Positions 18,440 to 26,131 of a stretch of DNA of 57,758 bases are shown here, piece by piece (the stretch's first letter is position 1; the number at the start of each line of letters is the position of its first letter). The stretch spans positions 1-57,758 of the forward strand of contig CAYSAJ010000009.1 of the NCBI GenBank assembly GCA_964429005.1, written 5' to 3'. A model generated the notes under the pieces. That model worked only from the letters and a program-made list of their open reading frames with translations, was not told where the DNA came from and did not search any database. The stretch comes from JACRBE01 sp964429005. GTDB lineage: Bacteria > Chlamydiota > Chlamydiia > Chlamydiales > JACRBE01. The position numbers and the translations under genes were made by a program.

Positions 18440-19024
18440 ATGACTCAAATGGACCCTTATGCTACCCATCTGGAAGCCACCATCACTGCAGCTTTGCAAT
18501 CAGGGCTATTATGGCCAGGATCTACTTTACTAGAGCTCGGATGTGGTCACTATTCGACACCTCTTTTATCCTCTATTGCGAAAGCGCAAAATCGACCCTT
18601 TCATATCATATCCGCAGATGAAAGTTGGCTTGAATGTTTTAGAAGTTATGCAGATCATGCTGAGCTTATCCCCTTTTCATCTTGGGGAAATTATGAATTT
18701 TCTGAGGAATATGGATTTGTCCTTGTGGATCATGAGGAACTTGTCAAAGATCGATTTGCTCAACTTATGAGACTTCACGATAAAGCTAAAGTGATCGCTT
18801 TTCACGATGCCAATCGGATTGCAGACCAAGATATTTCCTGGGCGCCCATGCACTGGCTTTATAAGCATATCTATTTCTATGAGCGTTACAATCCCACGAC
18901 AGCCCTACTTAGTAACGAAACTGATCCATCCATTTGGTTTAATACGAGCAAGAGCTTTGCTAAATTCAGCAAAGATTGTATAGGAGAAATAAAAAGCGCA
19001 GAGAAGAGCTGTGACCCCATTTGA
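18440..19024 (+). CDS. Hypothetical protein with SAM-methyltransferase-like motif
   Basis: Protein of 194 residues, not assigned to a named family. The stretch TLLELGCGHYSTPLL near residues 29-43 looks like motif I of class I SAM-dependent methyltransferases, and ISADESW and VIAFHDANR fit later strands of the same fold. FHDAN resembles the metal-binding end of the Methyltransf_24-type and related families. No catalytic assignment is possible. AGGAAAAAAGGA lies just before the ATG. The last 14 bases overlap the start of the phosphate transporter gene. Confidence 0.72.
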   Translation: MTQMDPYATHLEATITAALQSGLLWPGSTLLELGCGHYSTPLLSSIAKAQNRPFHIISADESWLECFRSYADHAELIPFSSWGNYEFSEEYGFVLVDHEELVKDRFAQLMRLHDKAKVIAFHDANRIADQDISWAPMHWLYKHIYFYERYNPTTALLSNETDPSIWFNTSKSFAKFSKDCIGEIKSAEKSCDPI

Positions 19025-19994
19025 AGTTGTCATTCTTATCGTGATCCTTGGACTACTATTTGATTATACAAATGGCTTCCATGATGCTGCAAATGTCGTT
19101 TCTACAGTGATTGCGACAAAAGCTTTAGCGCCCCTTGCCGCTATCACTCTCGCTGCTGTCCTTAATTTTCTTGGATCTACACAAACAGGGCGTGTTGTTC
19201 AAACCATTACTTCAGGACTTGTTCTTTTCGATTCCATTTCCCAGCTCACGATCCTATGTGCTCTGCTTGGAGCAATTTTTTGGAACCTCGTGACATGGTA
19301 CTTTGGCATTCCTAGTAGTTCTTCCTACGCTCTTGTGGGAGGTCTTGTTGGGGCGAGCTGGGTCCAAGTAGGGAAACAGATCATTCTTTGGAATGGAGTG
19401 ATCAAAAAAGTCATCATTCCTATGGTTATATCCCCTATCGTGGGATTTATGATCGCCTTTCTTTTTATGAAAGTTTTGTTTTGGCTCTTGCATCACCCTA
19501 AAATGAAAAAATATGAAAGTTTGTTTCCCCATCTTCAGGTAGGTTCTGCTTCCTTGGTCGCTTTAGCCCATGGATGTAATGATGCGCAAAAAAGTATGGG
19601 TATTATTACGCTTGGTCTATTATCTGTTGGTATTCTATCAGCGCCTATTGTTCCCTTTTGGGTGATCCTTTCTTGCGCTCTCATGATGGGTCTCGGAACT
19701 GCTACAGGGGGATTTCGTATCATAAAGACGGTAGGATATGACATTACCCATTTAGAACCTGTGCAGGGATTTGCAGCAGAATGCAGCGCTTCATTTATTA
19801 TATTTTTAGCAAGCTTTATGGGGATGCCGATTAGCTCCACTCATATGATTGTGGGATGTGTAACAGGAGTCGGATCTTCCAAGGGACTCAAAAAAGTTTC
19901 TTGGGTCATCGCTAAAAAAATGATCTTAACTTGGATCTTAACATTGCCTGGCGCAGGCCTTGTTGCGGCCCTTCTTGGCTATTTGATCGCCTAA
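19011..19994 (+). CDS. pit: PiT-family inorganic phosphate transporter
   Basis: Inner-membrane phosphate permease of 327 residues with about 10 hydrophobic segments. Both copies of the PiT signature are present: NGFHDAANVVSTVIATKAL (about 21-39) and ALAHGCNDAQKSMGIITLG (about 184-202), reflecting the family's internal duplication. The start is GTG, overlapping the preceding gene by 14 bases, with GAGAAG upstream; this length is the short bacterial form. It runs into the end of umuC with a four-base overlap. Confidence 0.92.
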   Translation: MTPFEVVILIVILGLLFDYTNGFHDAANVVSTVIATKALAPLAAITLAAVLNFLGSTQTGRVVQTITSGLVLFDSISQLTILCALLGAIFWNLVTWYFGIPSSSSYALVGGLVGASWVQVGKQIILWNGVIKKVIIPMVISPIVGFMIAFLFMKVLFWLLHHPKMKKYESLFPHLQVGSASLVALAHGCNDAQKSMGIITLGLLSVGILSAPIVPFWVILSCALMMGLGTATGGFRIIKTVGYDITHLEPVQGFAAECSASFIIFLASFMGMPISSTHMIVGCVTGVGSSKGLKKVSWVIAKKMILTWILTLPGAGLVAALLGYLIA

Positions 19995-21205
19995 ATATCA
20001 ATATGCAAAATCTGATCCCAATTCGTTGTATATTCTCTGTCTCCTTTGGTTTTTTCAGGAGGATATGCAAAAGAGATCATCGGTTTTCGATATTTATGAT
20101 TGATCTCATCAATAGTTTTCATAAGAGAATCATTTTTTGGAGACTTTGCAAATAAATCGCGCTGTACCCCCTCTTTTTCTGAAAGATCTGTAAAGAGGAC
20201 TCCGATCCTTTTATACTTTTTTCCTGGAATATAAATTTTAGCAAAAAGACGACGCGCTACCTCAATCCAAAAGGGGGTAAAGTGAGTACGCTCGCTTGCT
20301 ACTTCTCCTAAATCACCATAATAAAAATCTTCTTTATGAAAGCGATTTGTCATAAGGAAGACCTTCATATACCCTGCATAAGCTTTAGATTTGCGCAGCT
20401 TTTGCAAAGCTTTTTCAATAAATGAAATGAGGGTTTTTATGATCTCTTCTTGATCAATAAGAGGCTGTTTAAAAGAGCGTGTATACATGAGCGATTTACG
20501 AGAAAACTCCGTCTCTTCTTCCTCATTACAAGAAATTTCTTTGAGTTCTAGATAGGTGCGAAGGCCAAATACTTTTAAATGCTTTTTGACCCAGAGCTCG
20601 TCTTTTCTTGTAAGATCCAAAGCTGTCAAAACACCCCGAGCTGTTAAAAGCTTTGCATATTGACGACCAACTCCCCATACATCTCCTATCGCTAATTTTG
20701 CTAATATGGGATCTGCAGGGGAAGGAACTTGATAAACTCCTGATTTTTCTTTTTTTGCGAAATGAGCCGCTACTTTTGCGAGAGTCTTTGTAGGGCCGAT
20801 TCCTATTGAAACAGGGATTCCCACCCACTGCTTAACTCTTTTGCGGATTTGACTTGCCAAATCTATATAATTGATCCCTTCTTCTGCAAAAACAAACGCC
20901 TCATCAATCGAGTAAATTTCCATAGGAAGATCAAATCCAAGAACAGTTTCAAAGACCCTTGAAGACATATCTCCATAAAGACAAAAATTAGTAGGAATCG
21001 ACACGACCTTATGGTACTTGAATAGGTCTGCATACTTAAAACAAGGAGCTCCCATAGGAATATGGAGGGCTTTTGCTTCATTCGATCTTGCAATAACACA
21101 TCCCTCATTTCCCGAAACGACAACCACGGGTTTACCTTCTAAAGAAGGCTTAAAGACTCTTTCGCAAGAGACAAAGAAATTATTGCAATCGATGAGTAAA
21201 TACAT
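19991..21205 (-). CDS. umuC: DNA polymerase V catalytic subunit UmuC (Y family)
   Basis: Error-prone translesion polymerase of 404 residues. Metal-binding residues are D6 (LIDCNNFF) and D101-E102 (YSIDEAFV). The UmuC-type blocks GCVIARSNEAKALHIPMGAP (35-54), the helix-hairpin-helix region and the little-finger domain are all present, as is the UmuC-specific C-terminal extension. The ATG follows the umuD stop after one base, so translation is coupled. Together with UmuD it would give SOS-type mutagenesis. The gene ends four bases inside the convergent pit gene. Confidence 0.95.
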   Translation of the reverse strand: MYLLIDCNNFFVSCERVFKPSLEGKPVVVVSGNEGCVIARSNEAKALHIPMGAPCFKYADLFKYHKVVSIPTNFCLYGDMSSRVFETVLGFDLPMEIYSIDEAFVFAEEGINYIDLASQIRKRVKQWVGIPVSIGIGPTKTLAKVAAHFAKKEKSGVYQVPSPADPILAKLAIGDVWGVGRQYAKLLTARGVLTALDLTRKDELWVKKHLKVFGLRTYLELKEISCNEEEETEFSRKSLMYTRSFKQPLIDQEEIIKTLISFIEKALQKLRKSKAYAGYMKVFLMTNRFHKEDFYYGDLGEVASERTHFTPFWIEVARRLFAKIYIPGKKYKRIGVLFTDLSEKEGVQRDLFAKSPKNDSLMKTIDEINHKYRKPMISFAYPPEKTKGDREYTTNWDQILHIDI

Positions 21206-21206
21206 G

Positions 21207-21629
21207 CTAGAGCTTATGAATGGTATAAGTTACAACACCCCAAATTTCGACATCTTCTCTTCCTGTGATCTCGATTTCTTTATAATGGGGGTTTTCAGGA
21301 ACGAGAAAAAATCGATCCTCTCGAACTAAGAGTCTTTTAACGGTAAATTCCTCAGCTACCCTAGCCATAACGATCTTTCCTGAAACAGGTGAAAGAGCGC
21401 GGTCGATGACTAAAATATCTCCCGATTGAATATGAGCATGTATCATTGAATCTCCCTCTACTTTCACAAAAAAAGTCGCAGCAGGGTGTTTGACAAGGAG
21501 ATCCTCAATATTGAGTCTTGTATCGAGCCTCCCTTCAGCGGGAGAAGGGAAGCCTGCAGGCACTTTTTCATCAAAAAGGGGAAAAGCAATCAGAGGATCT
21601 TGAGAGGGAGCAAAAGGGGTAGGTTCCAT
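21207..21629 (-). CDS. umuD: UmuD, S24-type self-cleaving subunit of DNA polymerase V
   Basis: LexA-like protein of 140 residues. The Ser-Lys dyad is S61 (VEGDSMI) and K98 (EFTVKRL), matching S60 and K97 of Escherichia coli UmuD. The self-cleavage bond is predicted between A25 and G26 in KVPAGFPSPAEG, equivalent to C24-G25. RecA-stimulated cleavage to UmuD' is the known activation route. No LexA-type operator could be identified here. It sits two bases after the DUF952 gene and one base before umuC, in a four-gene operon with the exported peptide deformylase. Confidence 0.94.
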   Translation of the reverse strand: MEPTPFAPSQDPLIAFPLFDEKVPAGFPSPAEGRLDTRLNIEDLLVKHPAATFFVKVEGDSMIHAHIQSGDILVIDRALSPVSGKIVMARVAEEFTVKRLLVREDRFFLVPENPHYKEIEITGREDVEIWGVVTYTIHKL

Positions 21630-21631
21630 GG

Positions 21632-21970
21632 TTACAATATCGGGGTCACAGATTTTTTATGGAGGGTTGCATCGACAACAGCCTCAAGAGGAATTTCTCC
21701 ATCATAGAGGTGATAATATTTAGAAGTTCCTCCAGGATTTGTTTCATAGGCTAAGCGCCCTTTAAGCTTTTTAATTTCTATTTTAAGAATATAATACTCA
21801 GAAATATGTCCCCAGTATTTGCTGCAGATTTTCTGTAGCTGATCTTCTTTGGAAAAATGGATAAAATCATCATCATCGGCAGATAAAACGACACTTTTTT
21901 TACTTTTACTCGCCTCCCAATTTGGTTTGGAAAGGATTTTGTAGAGATATTTATCAGCAAGATTTTCCAT
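21632..21970 (-). CDS. DUF952 family protein
   Basis: Protein of 112 residues that fits DUF952: YKILSKPNWEA near the start, DDFIHFSKEDQL in the middle, then LKIEIKKLKGRLAYETNPGG and YYHLYDGEIPLEAVVDA at the end. The family is small, widespread and of unknown function. The ATG at 21970 is chosen because GAGGA lies six bases before it and because the family domain begins just after it; a GTG at 21997 would add nine residues and overlap the deformylase gene. It lies between the deformylase gene and umuD in a tight operon. Confidence 0.82.
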   Translation of the reverse strand: MENLADKYLYKILSKPNWEASKSKKSVVLSADDDDFIHFSKEDQLQKICSKYWGHISEYYILKIEIKKLKGRLAYETNPGGTSKYYHLYDGEIPLEAVVDATLHKKSVTPIL

Positions 21971-21989
21971 ATATTCCTCATAAAGTTGT

Positions 21990-22715
21990 TTATTCACAGC
22001 AAGAAGTAGGGATTAAGTAGGGTTGTCCTTGGCTAATCTTATTCCAAGTTTCTAATGGACAATTTCTTTCCCAATTTTTCCAAGTTTGTCGATATAAGGG
22101 AATCTCATCTTGATTCACCCAATGAAGTTTTCCTATATTCGCTACCCTCTCTGGAAAACGAATACCTTGCAGATGGTCTATTTCGTGTTGAAAAATGCGA
22201 GCTGTATATCCAGTGAAGATTTTTTCAATCCATTCCCCTTCTCTTGTATACGCTTGCACAGTGATTTCTTCTGCTCTCGGTACAACTCCAATAATATGAG
22301 GATCGACAGAAAAACACCCTTCTTTTTCCAGGATGTATTGCTCCGATTTTTTCACAATTTTCGGATTAATAAATGCTTCAAGTTTACCTAAAAACTGTCG
22401 TTTTTCATTCACTTCCACATCAACCAAGATCACTCTCTTCATCACACCAATTTGTGGCGCTGCAATCCCAACCCCCCTTTTTCCTGCTCCGTTTCTCTCT
22501 TCACTCATAAGATCAAACATATCATCAATCAAATTTTGGATCTCACATGAAAGAATTTCTGAAGGGGGCACTTCCTCAGCTTTTTGCACTAAACAGGGGT
22601 GAGTGACTTCAACCCAATGACGATTACAATAGGGCATATAAGGCTCCTTGGATTGAATGGAAAAACAACAAAAAAAAGAAGTAAAGGATAAACAAATCAT
22701 CCAAATTTTTTTCAT
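21990..22715 (-). CDS. Peptide deformylase with predicted signal peptide
   Basis: Metal-dependent deformylase of 241 residues. Motif 1 is GVGIAAPQIG, motif 2 EGCFSV, motif 3 FQHEIDHLQG, so the metal ligands (one Cys, two His) and the catalytic Glu are intact. The ATG at 22715 has AAGG a few bases upstream and starts an N-terminus typical of a signal peptide (MKKIWMICLSFTSFFCCFSI, then QSKEP). Peptide deformylases normally act on nascent chains in the cytoplasm, so export would be unusual. There is also a C-terminal extension of about 50 residues. The frame extends to a TTG at 22739, but no ribosome site supports it. First gene of the umuDC operon. Confidence 0.88.
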   Translation of the reverse strand: MKKIWMICLSFTSFFCCFSIQSKEPYMPYCNRHWVEVTHPCLVQKAEEVPPSEILSCEIQNLIDDMFDLMSEERNGAGKRGVGIAAPQIGVMKRVILVDVEVNEKRQFLGKLEAFINPKIVKKSEQYILEKEGCFSVDPHIIGVVPRAEEITVQAYTREGEWIEKIFTGYTARIFQHEIDHLQGIRFPERVANIGKLHWVNQDEIPLYRQTWKNWERNCPLETWNKISQGQPYLIPTSCCE

Positions 22716-22874
22716 ACGGACCTTTTGATCGTTTAGCAAATGTAATAGGAGATTTCTTTTTTTCTCAAGAGATTTAAATTGCTTAACAAATTATTAAAAT
22801 TAATTAATATTAGCTAATTAAAATGCTCATGTTTACAAAAAAATCGAGCACTTATTCTATGAAAGGGACTCTCC

Positions 22875-24761
22875 ATGCAACAAGAAAAAGAATTTGGCCT
22901 TTGGCCTTCTCCTATTAGTGCTGAACTTGTCAGCAGCGGATCAAAAAAGTTTGGCACCATAGAAATTCATAATGATAAAATTTTTTGGGAAGAAGTTCGT
23001 CCTCTAGAGGGAGGAAAGACTGCTTTGACATCAAATTATGGTGATATAACACCTCCAGACTACAACGTTCGAAGCATGGTCCATGAGTATGGAGGAAAAT
23101 CTTTTACAGTGCATGGATCAACTGTTTTCTTTGTCAATAAAGCAGACCAACGAATCTATGAGCAACAACATAACAAACTTTTTCCAATTACGGAAGAAGG
23201 AGTCCGTTATGCAGATCTTTGCATGAGCTCAGAAGGTCTTATTGCTGTGGGTGAATTCCATTTTGGAGGGCCCTTAGATATAGAGAATTTTCTCGCTATC
23301 ATTGATAGAGAATCAAAACAGTCAACCCGGTTGGCTGAAGGGTGTGATTTTTACTCATCACCCACCTTTCATGCCCCAAGTTCAAAGCTTGCTTATATCA
23401 GCTGGAATTTACCCAATTTACCTTGGGATGGGAGTGAACTTTGGGTCTCTCATTTAAAGGATAAAAAACTCCACAATCCAAAGAAGATCGCTGGAAGTAA
23501 AACAGAGTCAATTACCCAACCAAAATGGGGCCCAGAAGGACATTTATATTTTATTTCTGATCGCAGTGGCTTTTGGAATCTTTATCGACTTCATGGAGAT
23601 CAAATTGAACCTCTCTGCCCTATGGAGGCTGAATTTGCTCATCCTCAATGGACATTTGGCATGTCTACATATGACTTTATTGGCGATAAAATCCTTTGTA
23701 CCTACTTTGCAAACGGAGTGGCTTCCTTAGCTACAATTGACCTTGTAACAAAAGAGATGAAAAAGCTTCCCTTAGATGCAAGTTCTTATAACCAGATTCG
23801 GGCTAACCAAAATAAAGCTGTATATATCAAAGGAACTCCCCTTTCTTCACCTTCTATCGTGCAGCTTGATTTATCAACGATGCAAGAAACAATTCTTGAG
23901 AAGCCTCAGATGCCTCCAATCAATGCTGAATACTTAAGCGAAGCTTCTCCCCTTTCTTTCCCGAGTAAAAACGGAAGAACGGCTTATGGATTTTTCTATC
24001 CTCCGAAAAATCCTCTCTTCAAAGGTCCTAAAGGAGATTTACCCCCGTTAATTGTAAAAGTTCATGGTGGCCCCACGTCACATGTCACAGCTACATTTTC
24101 TTTAGCTATGCAATACTGGACAAGCCGTGGTTTTGCTGTATTACTGCTCAATTATGGAGGAAGCGCTGGTTATGGACGAGGTTACCGAGATCTTTTAAAT
24201 GGGAATTGGGGTGTAGTCGATGTCGAAGATAGTGAAGCAGGAGCAGAGTATTTAGTAAACAAAGGTCTTGTTGACCCTAAAAAACTTGTTATCGCAGGAG
24301 GGAGTGCTGGTGGTTATACTACTTTGATGGCTTTAACATTTACACATCTTTTCCGAGCAGGGACCAGTTACTATGGTGTGAGTGATCTGGAGCTTCTCAC
24401 AAAATCTCATAAATTTGAATCACAGTATACTTATCAATTAATTGGACCTTTGCCTGAGTGTCAAAAGCTTTATAAGGAAAGATCCCCTCTTTCACATGTG
24501 GATAAACTCAATAAACCTGTTCTATTTCTGCAAGGGAGTGAAGATGCTATCGTTCCTCCAGAGCAAGCTTTATTACTATTTGAAGCTCTCAAAAAGAAAC
24601 ATCTCTATACACGCCTTGTCATCTATCGAGGAGAAGGTCATGGATTTCGTAAAGGAACCAATATAGTGCACTCTCTGCAAGAGGAGCTCTTATTTTATTT
24701 GCGTATTTTTTATGAGGAGAACTTATCTCATCTACCAATAGAAAAAATTGTGGCTGAATGA
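22875..24761 (+). CDS. S9-family prolyl-oligopeptidase-like serine peptidase
   Basis: Predicted peptidase of 628 residues. The front 370 residues form a beta-propeller-like region (repeats such as HLYFISDRSGFWNLYRL). The alpha/beta-hydrolase domain follows with catalytic S477 (GGSAGGY), D557 (QGSEDAIVPPEQ) and H589 (GEGHGFRK). This arrangement is that of dipeptidyl/acylaminoacyl peptidases, which cleave short peptides. No signal peptide, so cytoplasmic. The ATG follows GAAAGGGA. Single gene with A+T-rich flanks. Confidence 0.92.
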   Translation: MQQEKEFGLWPSPISAELVSSGSKKFGTIEIHNDKIFWEEVRPLEGGKTALTSNYGDITPPDYNVRSMVHEYGGKSFTVHGSTVFFVNKADQRIYEQQHNKLFPITEEGVRYADLCMSSEGLIAVGEFHFGGPLDIENFLAIIDRESKQSTRLAEGCDFYSSPTFHAPSSKLAYISWNLPNLPWDGSELWVSHLKDKKLHNPKKIAGSKTESITQPKWGPEGHLYFISDRSGFWNLYRLHGDQIEPLCPMEAEFAHPQWTFGMSTYDFIGDKILCTYFANGVASLATIDLVTKEMKKLPLDASSYNQIRANQNKAVYIKGTPLSSPSIVQLDLSTMQETILEKPQMPPINAEYLSEASPLSFPSKNGRTAYGFFYPPKNPLFKGPKGDLPPLIVKVHGGPTSHVTATFSLAMQYWTSRGFAVLLLNYGGSAGYGRGYRDLLNGNWGVVDVEDSEAGAEYLVNKGLVDPKKLVIAGGSAGGYTTLMALTFTHLFRAGTSYYGVSDLELLTKSHKFESQYTYQLIGPLPECQKLYKERSPLSHVDKLNKPVLFLQGSEDAIVPPEQALLLFEALKKKHLYTRLVIYRGEGHGFRKGTNIVHSLQEELLFYLRIFYEENLSHLPIEKIVAE

Positions 24762-24897
24762 ATAGCCACTAAAAAAACAAATCAATTTAGCAATAAAATC
24801 GAATAATTATTTTAAGTCTTTTCATATATTGTATTATTGTCGCATATTTACAGTTTAGTACTCTAACTATCGAAACCCATTTTCATTAGGAGGTACT

Positions 24898-25311
24898 ATG
24901 AAAAACGTTTCTTATTTTCTCTCAAGTTTTGGAGCTGCTCTGCTTTGTGCTACAGCCCCTGCTCTAGCTTCAGGACCCGTGCGAGATGTTACTCACGAAA
25001 TTCCTGTAATCAACACGGCCGAAACAAGAGGCTTTGTTAAAATTGATGATGTTTGTCAGTACAAAAATGCTGATTGGAGCCAAGTTGTAGGAGTTGCTAA
25101 AGGTGTTTCCTTAGAAGAAGCTTATCTTATTGCTCAAAGCAAACCAGAAATCCATTACTTCTTTTATGTGAAATCGAAAAATCTGACCCTTGAAACTGAA
25201 GCGGGAGATTTTCGCTCTTTTCATCGGGGAGATGCCGTTTTCTTTGCTGGCGAGCCCACTTGGGGCGGATCTGCAGGCCATGCTGATGGCTATGTAAAAT
25301 GCAAATCGTGA
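24898..25311 (+). CDS. Small exported protein of unknown function
   Basis: Unrecognised protein of 137 residues with a clear signal peptide: MKNVSYFLSSFGAALLCATA followed by PALA, with cleavage likely after ALA. The mature part of about 112 residues has two Cys (in DVCQYK and at the end, VKCKS) that could pair, and an aromatic stretch IHYFFYVKSKNLTLET. The ribosome site TAGGAGGT is the strongest in the window, suggesting high expression. A perfect terminator follows. Function unknown. Confidence 0.8.
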   Translation: MKNVSYFLSSFGAALLCATAPALASGPVRDVTHEIPVINTAETRGFVKIDDVCQYKNADWSQVVGVAKGVSLEEAYLIAQSKPEIHYFFYVKSKNLTLETEAGDFRSFHRGDAVFFAGEPTWGGSAGHADGYVKCKS

Positions 25312-25327
25312 CATAGTTCAGTTTTTT

Positions 25328-25351
25328 AGGCTCCCATTCTCATGGGAGCCT
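25328..25351. terminator. Bidirectional intrinsic terminator
   Basis: A perfect 10-bp stem (AGGCTCCCAT with ATGGGAGCCT) and a TCTC loop stand between two convergent genes. T-rich sequence follows on the plus strand and GTTTTTT precedes it, giving a U-tract on the minus strand as well. Confidence 0.88.
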
Positions 25352-25354
25352 TTA

Positions 25355-25879
25355 TTATTTATTTTCTCGATGAACTCCTATTGTGATATGAAACTCATGA
25401 GAAGGTTTAGGTAAACCATATTTCTTACGAATTTTTTCTAGCTCAGGAGCATCTATTGTAATGAGGCAAATTTTATCAACCCCTTCAAGCTCCTTTCTTC
25501 CCGTTTTTTCTGCATCAACGACAATGCATTCTTTGGGTTTAAAACGAATTGATTTTCCTCTCTCAGATAGCTGATATAAATGATAAGTTGTAGCTTCTTC
25601 AGGATAGATAACTGTGATATGTGCACCAACTAGGCTTGAGTTTTCAAAATAAGGTGGCTTTTCAAAACCCTGATCTTCGATGAAGGCAATCAGGTCATGT
25701 ATGTAGTGATCCTCTATGTTTACATAAACATATCCCTCTTCGTTGACTTCAAGTCTTCCGATTTTTGAAAGATTCTTCTCTGCATAGACTAAAGCTTCTT
25801 TGCAGGGAGAAGCGGCGCCAGCGGCTGGATTAAAGAGGAATAATAAACAGGCAAACCAAGTGTTTTTCTTGCTAAACAT
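25355..25879 (-). CDS. Exported protein with 2H-phosphoesterase-like motifs
   Basis: Protein of 174 residues. An N-terminal signal peptide (about 1-23, WFACLLFLFNPAAGAAS) precedes a domain with two His-x-Thr motifs: H87-I-T89 (GAHITVIYP) and H164-I-T166 (FHITIGVH), about 77 residues apart. Paired HxT/S motifs followed by a hydrophobic residue are the hallmark of 2H phosphoesterases, which act on cyclic or 2'-5' linked nucleotides and RNA ends. Export is unusual for such a protein. The ATG at 25879 has GAGG seven bases upstream; a GTG at 25903 is in frame but lacks such a site. Family placement is by motif only. Confidence 0.65.
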   Translation of the reverse strand: MFSKKNTWFACLLFLFNPAAGAASPCKEALVYAEKNLSKIGRLEVNEEGYVYVNIEDHYIHDLIAFIEDQGFEKPPYFENSSLVGAHITVIYPEEATTYHLYQLSERGKSIRFKPKECIVVDAEKTGRKELEGVDKICLITIDAPELEKIRKKYGLPKPSHEFHITIGVHRENK

Positions 25880-26131
25880 AAATAGCCTCGCAATTAGATT
25901 CACTGATCCTTCTAAATTATCAGCTAATTAAATTATCACCCAAGTTTTAAAAGAATTTAAGTAGCTCATTATCAATAAAAAGAGTTTTTAAAGGGATCTC
26001 TTTTTTATTGATTTTATTTTTATGTTGTTAATTATTAGATACTTGCAAAGTCTTTTTATTTAAAAAATTCATTTACATAAAAATATTTTTATGATAAAAT
26101 ATTTATAAGGAATAAACCAACCTTATAAATA

